Origin: ARK-15 sp038880255
Lineage (GTDB): Archaea > Thermoplasmatota > Thermoplasmata > Thermoplasmatales > ARK-15
Assembly (NCBI GenBank): GCA_038880255.1
Contig: JAVZSA010000013.1
Span: 1 to 33,842 of the forward strand
DNA: 33,842 bases
Direction of reading: 5' to 3'
The notes below the pieces were generated by a model. It was not told the DNA's origin, did not search any database, and saw nothing but the letters and a program-made list of their open reading frames with translations. A program made the position numbers and the translations under genes. Below, in pieces: positions 30,846-33,842 of the stretch; position 1 is the stretch's first letter, and each line of letters starts with the position of its first letter.

Positions 30846-31312
30846 GTTTCAAGTACTTTCCACATAATATATGCGCTTTCCCCATTGCTATAATAATTAT
30901 TTATTATATTTATTATTATAAAACCATTTTTTTCATAAAATAGTATTGCATTTTTATTACTTATTCTAACTTCTAATCTAATTGTCTTTATACCATAATA
31001 CTTGCAAATTTCTTCAAACTTTTTTAAGAGTAATTTCCCTATTCCCCTATTCTGTAATTCATTAATTACAGAAAACATAAGAATTCTAGCTTCATAAATG
31101 GACAGCATGGATGAGGCGATGAATCCTACAATATTTCCTCTATATTCTGCAACAATAAATCCATCTGGCCAGGAATTATAAATGTTATAAAATAGATCTA
31201 TAGAGTAATTTTCCGTAAGTGTTTCAGAGGCAATTTTAATTGCTTTAGGTATTTCTTCGTACCTAATTTTCCTTAACTTGATTTCAACGGGGTTAATTTT
31301 TTCCATCCACAT
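30842..31312 (-). CDS. GNAT-family N-acetyltransferase (RimI-like)
   Basis: A 156-residue acetyltransferase. The acetyl-CoA pyrophosphate loop is QNRGIGKLLLKKFE, preceded by the strand IVGFIASSM, and followed by IRLEVRISNKNAILFYEKNGFI, the GNAT motif B typical of RimI/ArdA-like protein N-terminal acetyltransferases. The substrate is probably a protein N-terminus or a small amine. The start at 31312 has GTGAT 7 bases upstream; ATG 31306 is an alternative. Convergent with mat, overlapping by 4 bases. Confidence 0.88.
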   Translation of the reverse strand: MWMEKINPVEIKLRKIRYEEIPKAIKIASETLTENYSIDLFYNIYNSWPDGFIVAEYRGNIVGFIASSMLSIYEARILMFSVINELQNRGIGKLLLKKFEEICKYYGIKTIRLEVRISNKNAILFYEKNGFIIINIINNYYSNGESAYIMWKVLET

Positions 31313-31518
31313 ATTTTGAATCACTTACAAAATTCAATTCTATTGAATAATTTAATAAAATAATAGTATTAAACTTTTCCTTATTACTCAATTATTAATA
31401 ATTTATTCACATTATTTGTCTTTAAAATTTATGCTAAAAAATATATAAAAAATTATTTTAATGACCATTTTGGATAAAATTATTTATTTAGATTGACATA
31501 TCAAATAAAGTGTAAAAA
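31313..31518. promoter_or_regulatory. 206-base AT-rich intergenic region between divergent genes
   Basis: For the plus-strand flippase a TATA-like AAATTATTTATTTAG lies near 31475-31490, about 30-40 bases before ATG 31519. Near the acetyltransferase start, ATTCAA (31332-31337) and TTGAAT (31343-31348) form a short inverted repeat. The remainder is very AT-rich, and I see no coding frame or RNA gene in it. Confidence 0.35.
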
Positions 31519-33054
31519 ATGCTGAGTAGAAAATCAATACTATTGACTGCACAAAACGTTATCACAGGAATAATTGGATATGTTGGTTTATTATTTATTC
31601 TTAGATACACTGGTCTTCAGGCTTATGGTATATTAACATTCTCTCTTTCATTTGTAGGACTTTTTTCCTTTGTTTTGGACTTCGGATTTTCCACTGCAAA
31701 TATTAAGAGAATATCTGAAGGTATGGACTTTGATAGGGCAATCACTGTTTACTTTATTATAAAATTAATATTAGCAGTAATTTTTGTTGTTCTAGTATTA
31801 TCTTCAATTACATTTTGGGAGGTTTTTCTCCATGGGGGTTTTAGAACTATTTATGAAAAATATGATTTTTATATATTAATATTTTATTATTTCTTTCAAA
31901 GTTTTGTTGTATATTATCAATCAATATTTAATGCAAAAACCTATGCCGCAGTTTTAAGCGTACCACCATTTATAGAGGCAGTTGTAAGGAATGGTCTATT
32001 GATAATTTCTACAATCTATTTTATAAAATATTTTGAAAGCCCTGATCAATTTTCACTTTTAATGGCATTTATATGGTCATTTTCTTATGCTGTATATTTA
32101 TTATCATTTTTACCATTTGCTAGGGGTTGGAGATTTAAAAGACCAAAAGCTGAAGATTTTAAAAAATATTATACTTTTGCAATACCTATTTCAGTTTCCA
32201 TAATTATGGGGAGTATATCCTCGAATATAAGCGTAATAATAATCGAATCATTTTTTGGTTCATATTATGTGGGTGCATATGGGAGCATATTGAAAATTGT
32301 ATCGTATGTAGGTGTAATTTCTTCATCCCTAGGTAGTTTGATATTGCCCACACTCTCATCTCTTCATTCAAATAATAAGATTTATGAATATAAAGAAAAA
32401 ATTCTTCAGTATGAAAAGTATATTTCTTTAATTACTTTACCACTCATAATCTTTATGATAATTTTCTCCAAACAAGTTTTGAATTTATGGACTTCATTAC
32501 TTATTCCTTTTTATTTTACATTAATAATACTATCTATAAATATATATATTAATAGTATAAATATGCCATACAGCAATCATTTTAATGCTATAGGAAATCC
32601 TAAATATATAATGTATTTAGGCTTATTAAATACATCAACAGTTGTAATTCTTGACCTTTTGTTAATCCCCAGAAGAATTTCTGGATTTAATTTGTTTGGT
32701 TTAGATATTTTGGGAGCTGCGTTTGCTTCATTAATTTCCACAATAATAATATTTTTAATAATTAGAATAAAAGTGGGAAAAACAATTAAAATATTTATGG
32801 ACAGAAGTTTACCAAAACAAATATTTTCATCCATTTTAACGGGTTTAATTTTCTTTTATATTAATTCATTAAATATTTTTCCATCCCGTACCTGGTGGTC
32901 ACTTATAATATGGTTAATTTTAATTTATGCATTTTTCAGTATTTTTTTAATTATTACAAAAACATTAAAAAAGGATGATATGGAATTGATTAAAGAAACA
33001 ATAAATCCTATTAAAATGGTTTCATATATTAAAGAAGAATTAACAAAAAAATAA
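31519..33054 (+). CDS. Polysaccharide/oligosaccharide flippase (Wzx/RfbX-like, MOP superfamily)
   Basis: A 511-residue integral membrane protein with about 12-14 hydrophobic segments spread along the chain. The N-terminus fits the polysaccharide transporter family: KSILLTAQNVITGIIGYVGLLFILRYTGLQAYG then DFGFSTANIKRISEG. Such proteins move lipid-linked sugars across the membrane for glycan or S-layer glycoprotein assembly. No glycosyltransferase is visible in the window, so partners lie elsewhere or beyond the right edge. It appears leaderless, since no Shine-Dalgarno site precedes ATG 31519. Confidence 0.88.
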   Translation: MLSRKSILLTAQNVITGIIGYVGLLFILRYTGLQAYGILTFSLSFVGLFSFVLDFGFSTANIKRISEGMDFDRAITVYFIIKLILAVIFVVLVLSSITFWEVFLHGGFRTIYEKYDFYILIFYYFFQSFVVYYQSIFNAKTYAAVLSVPPFIEAVVRNGLLIISTIYFIKYFESPDQFSLLMAFIWSFSYAVYLLSFLPFARGWRFKRPKAEDFKKYYTFAIPISVSIIMGSISSNISVIIIESFFGSYYVGAYGSILKIVSYVGVISSSLGSLILPTLSSLHSNNKIYEYKEKILQYEKYISLITLPLIIFMIIFSKQVLNLWTSLLIPFYFTLIILSINIYINSINMPYSNHFNAIGNPKYIMYLGLLNTSTVVILDLLLIPRRISGFNLFGLDILGAAFASLISTIIIFLIIRIKVGKTIKIFMDRSLPKQIFSSILTGLIFFYINSLNIFPSRTWWSLIIWLILIYAFFSIFLIITKTLKKDDMELIKETINPIKMVSYIKEELTKK

Positions 33055-33071
33055 TATTATTTTGATAATGT

Positions 33072-33842
33072 TTATCTACCTCTTCTAATTTCATTTGCCA
33101 CATAGATTATTATAACGAAAAATATTTCATTCATAATAAACAAGCCTAAGGCCTTAATAATTGACTCTATTATATTTGAGGCTATTAGAGAAATGATAAA
33201 AAGGGTTAATGAATAAATTCCTATTGCAATTGTTCCCATTTTAAATCTCTTTTCTGTTTGCCATATATTTGTCTTATGAAATATATAAAACATGATTATT
33301 GGATAAAATAGCGGAGCAAATGGAAAATAAAAAACTAAAAATAAAAGCCCTACACCAATCAAAACTAAATATAGAATTATCCTCCAATCAGATCTTTGAA
33401 GAGTGTATTTGAAGAAAAATTCAGGAATACTTACATTTTTAATAAATTTCCTAATTGATTCCGCCCAAACTATTATAAAACAGAAACTTATTTCATTTAC
33501 AAAAGAGTATATAATAATGGATGCTATTTTATATAAGGATATTGAATAAAAGGCAATGGAGATAATGAAGATTAATGAAACAATGACTATTACAATTGTT
33601 CCCATTTTAAATCTCTTTTCTGTTTGCCATATATTTGTCTTATGAAATATATAAAACAATGCTATTGGATAGAATAGTAGCACAGCAGGACGAATATAAA
33701 CAGCTAAAAATAAAAACTCTACACCAATCAAAACCATATATAGGATTATCTCCCAATCAGATCTTTGAAGAGTGTATATTACATTTTCAGCAACATATTG
33801 ATTATATGTCCCTCCTTTTTCCTCATTCGTTGATTCTTCAGT
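33072..33842 (-). CDS. Membrane protein with tandem repeats of about 122 residues (partial, N-terminus outside window)
   Basis: The frame is open from the right edge to a stop at 33072, 256 residues visible; the ATG at 33737 is internal, because the reading frame and repeat homology continue upstream to the edge. Two tandem units begin with YTLQRSDW and contain HKTNIWQTEKRFKMGT. Each has about four hydrophobic segments and a conserved cytosol-like loop around that motif. Before the first unit comes a hydrophilic Glu/Asn/Thr-rich stretch (TEESTNEEKGGTYNQYVAEN). I do not recognise the family. It is convergent with the flippase, 17 bases apart, and may belong to a surface or cell-envelope locus. 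Confidence 0.75.
   Translation of the reverse strand, partial: TEESTNEEKGGTYNQYVAENVIYTLQRSDWEIILYMVLIGVEFLFLAVYIRPAVLLFYPIALFYIFHKTNIWQTEKRFKMGTIVIVIVSLIFIISIAFYSISLYKIASIIIYSFVNEISFCFIIVWAESIRKFIKNVSIPEFFFKYTLQRSDWRIILYLVLIGVGLLFLVFYFPFAPLFYPIIMFYIFHKTNIWQTEKRFKMGTIAIGIYSLTLFIISLIASNIIESIIKALGLFIMNEIFFVIIIYVANEIRRGR
33227..33292. repeat. Exact 66-bp repeat, copy 1 (in repeat membrane protein)
   Basis: By reading, this 66-base stretch is identical to 33593-33658 (offset 366 bases, 122 codons). It encodes the core FHKTNIWQTEKRFKMGT of each protein repeat. Sequence outside the core has diverged, so it is a tandem gene-internal duplication with a strongly conserved or recently converted core. 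Confidence 0.9.
33593..33658. repeat. Exact 66-bp repeat, copy 2 (in repeat membrane protein)
   Basis: Second copy of the element at 33227-33292. A further matching block (GATCTTTGAAGAGTGTAT) occurs at 33391 and at 33760, offset 369, so the two units differ by one codon between the blocks. Confidence 0.9.

Noticed and set aside
31313..31518. Small RNA or replication origin in the AT-rich spacer
   Set aside because: Only short AT-rich inverted repeats are seen, with no repeated origin-box-like elements or stable GC-containing hairpin.
33227..33658. CRISPR array or mobile-element repeats at the right end
   Set aside because: The repeats are two long in-frame coding units about 366 bases apart, not short repeats with unique spacers, and there are no cas or transposase genes.

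Overview
The window looks like a compact, AT-rich (about 30% G+C by eye) chromosome segment of an anaerobic archaeon. Archaeal markers are the DRG-type GTPase, archaeal-type S-adenosylmethionine synthetase, geranylgeranyl reductase family protein, neelaredoxin-type superoxide reductase, F420H2-oxidase-like flavo-diiron protein, aldehyde:ferredoxin oxidoreductase, TATA boxes about 25 nt from leaderless starts, and GGTGAT/GGAGGTGA Shine-Dalgarno sites in front of internal operon genes. A peptide- or amino-acid-fermenting euryarchaeon, perhaps Thermoplasmata-like, fits; the lineage is an inference. There are 38 protein genes, two cut by the window edges and one (rubredoxin) very short. I see no tRNA, rRNA, CRISPR, transposon or phage genes, and no gene-free stretch over 300 bases.

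Layout. 1-2352: a ModE-type HTH/Nudix fusion (partial), divergent from a winged-helix protein and a DRG GTPase, then acylphosphatase. 2430-8766: a formate dehydrogenase catalytic subunit with sulfhydrogenase-like beta and gamma electron-transfer subunits, then a GlcD-like flavoprotein and its Fe-S/CCG partner. 8788-11032: a PadR regulator facing a two-gene ABC exporter, with a shared palindromic element before both transcription units. 11095-12039: a radical SAM protein.

12020-19500 (minus) is a tightly packed eleven-gene run: rubrerythrin, Dps/bacterioferritin-like protein, superoxide reductase, a second ferritin-like protein, nitroreductase, peroxiredoxin, rubredoxin, 2-oxoacid:ferredoxin oxidoreductase alpha and beta, endonuclease IV and flavo-diiron protein. 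It couples oxygen and peroxide removal, iron handling and DNA repair to an oxygen-sensitive central-carbon enzyme.

19555-24221 (minus) is an acyl-CoA dehydrogenase / B12 acyl-CoA mutase operon. By overall similarity it would be annotated as methylmalonyl-CoA mutase, but the two substrate-recognition positions read Phe and Gln, the isobutyryl-CoA mutase signature. The gene order B12 domain - GTPase - large subunit repeats the domain order of the fused enzyme IcmF. With the acyl-CoA dehydrogenase and a cobalamin adenosyltransferase this predicts interconversion of isobutyryl-CoA and butyryl-CoA, for example in valine breakdown.

24281-33842: aldehyde:ferredoxin oxidoreductase, an MBL-fold hydrolase, a geranylgeranyl reductase family protein, a tandem ribbon-helix-helix regulator coupled to an FtsZ-family protein whose T7 catalytic loop is altered, S-adenosylmethionine synthetase, a GNAT acetyltransferase, a polysaccharide flippase, and a partial membrane protein built from recently duplicated repeats of about 122 residues.
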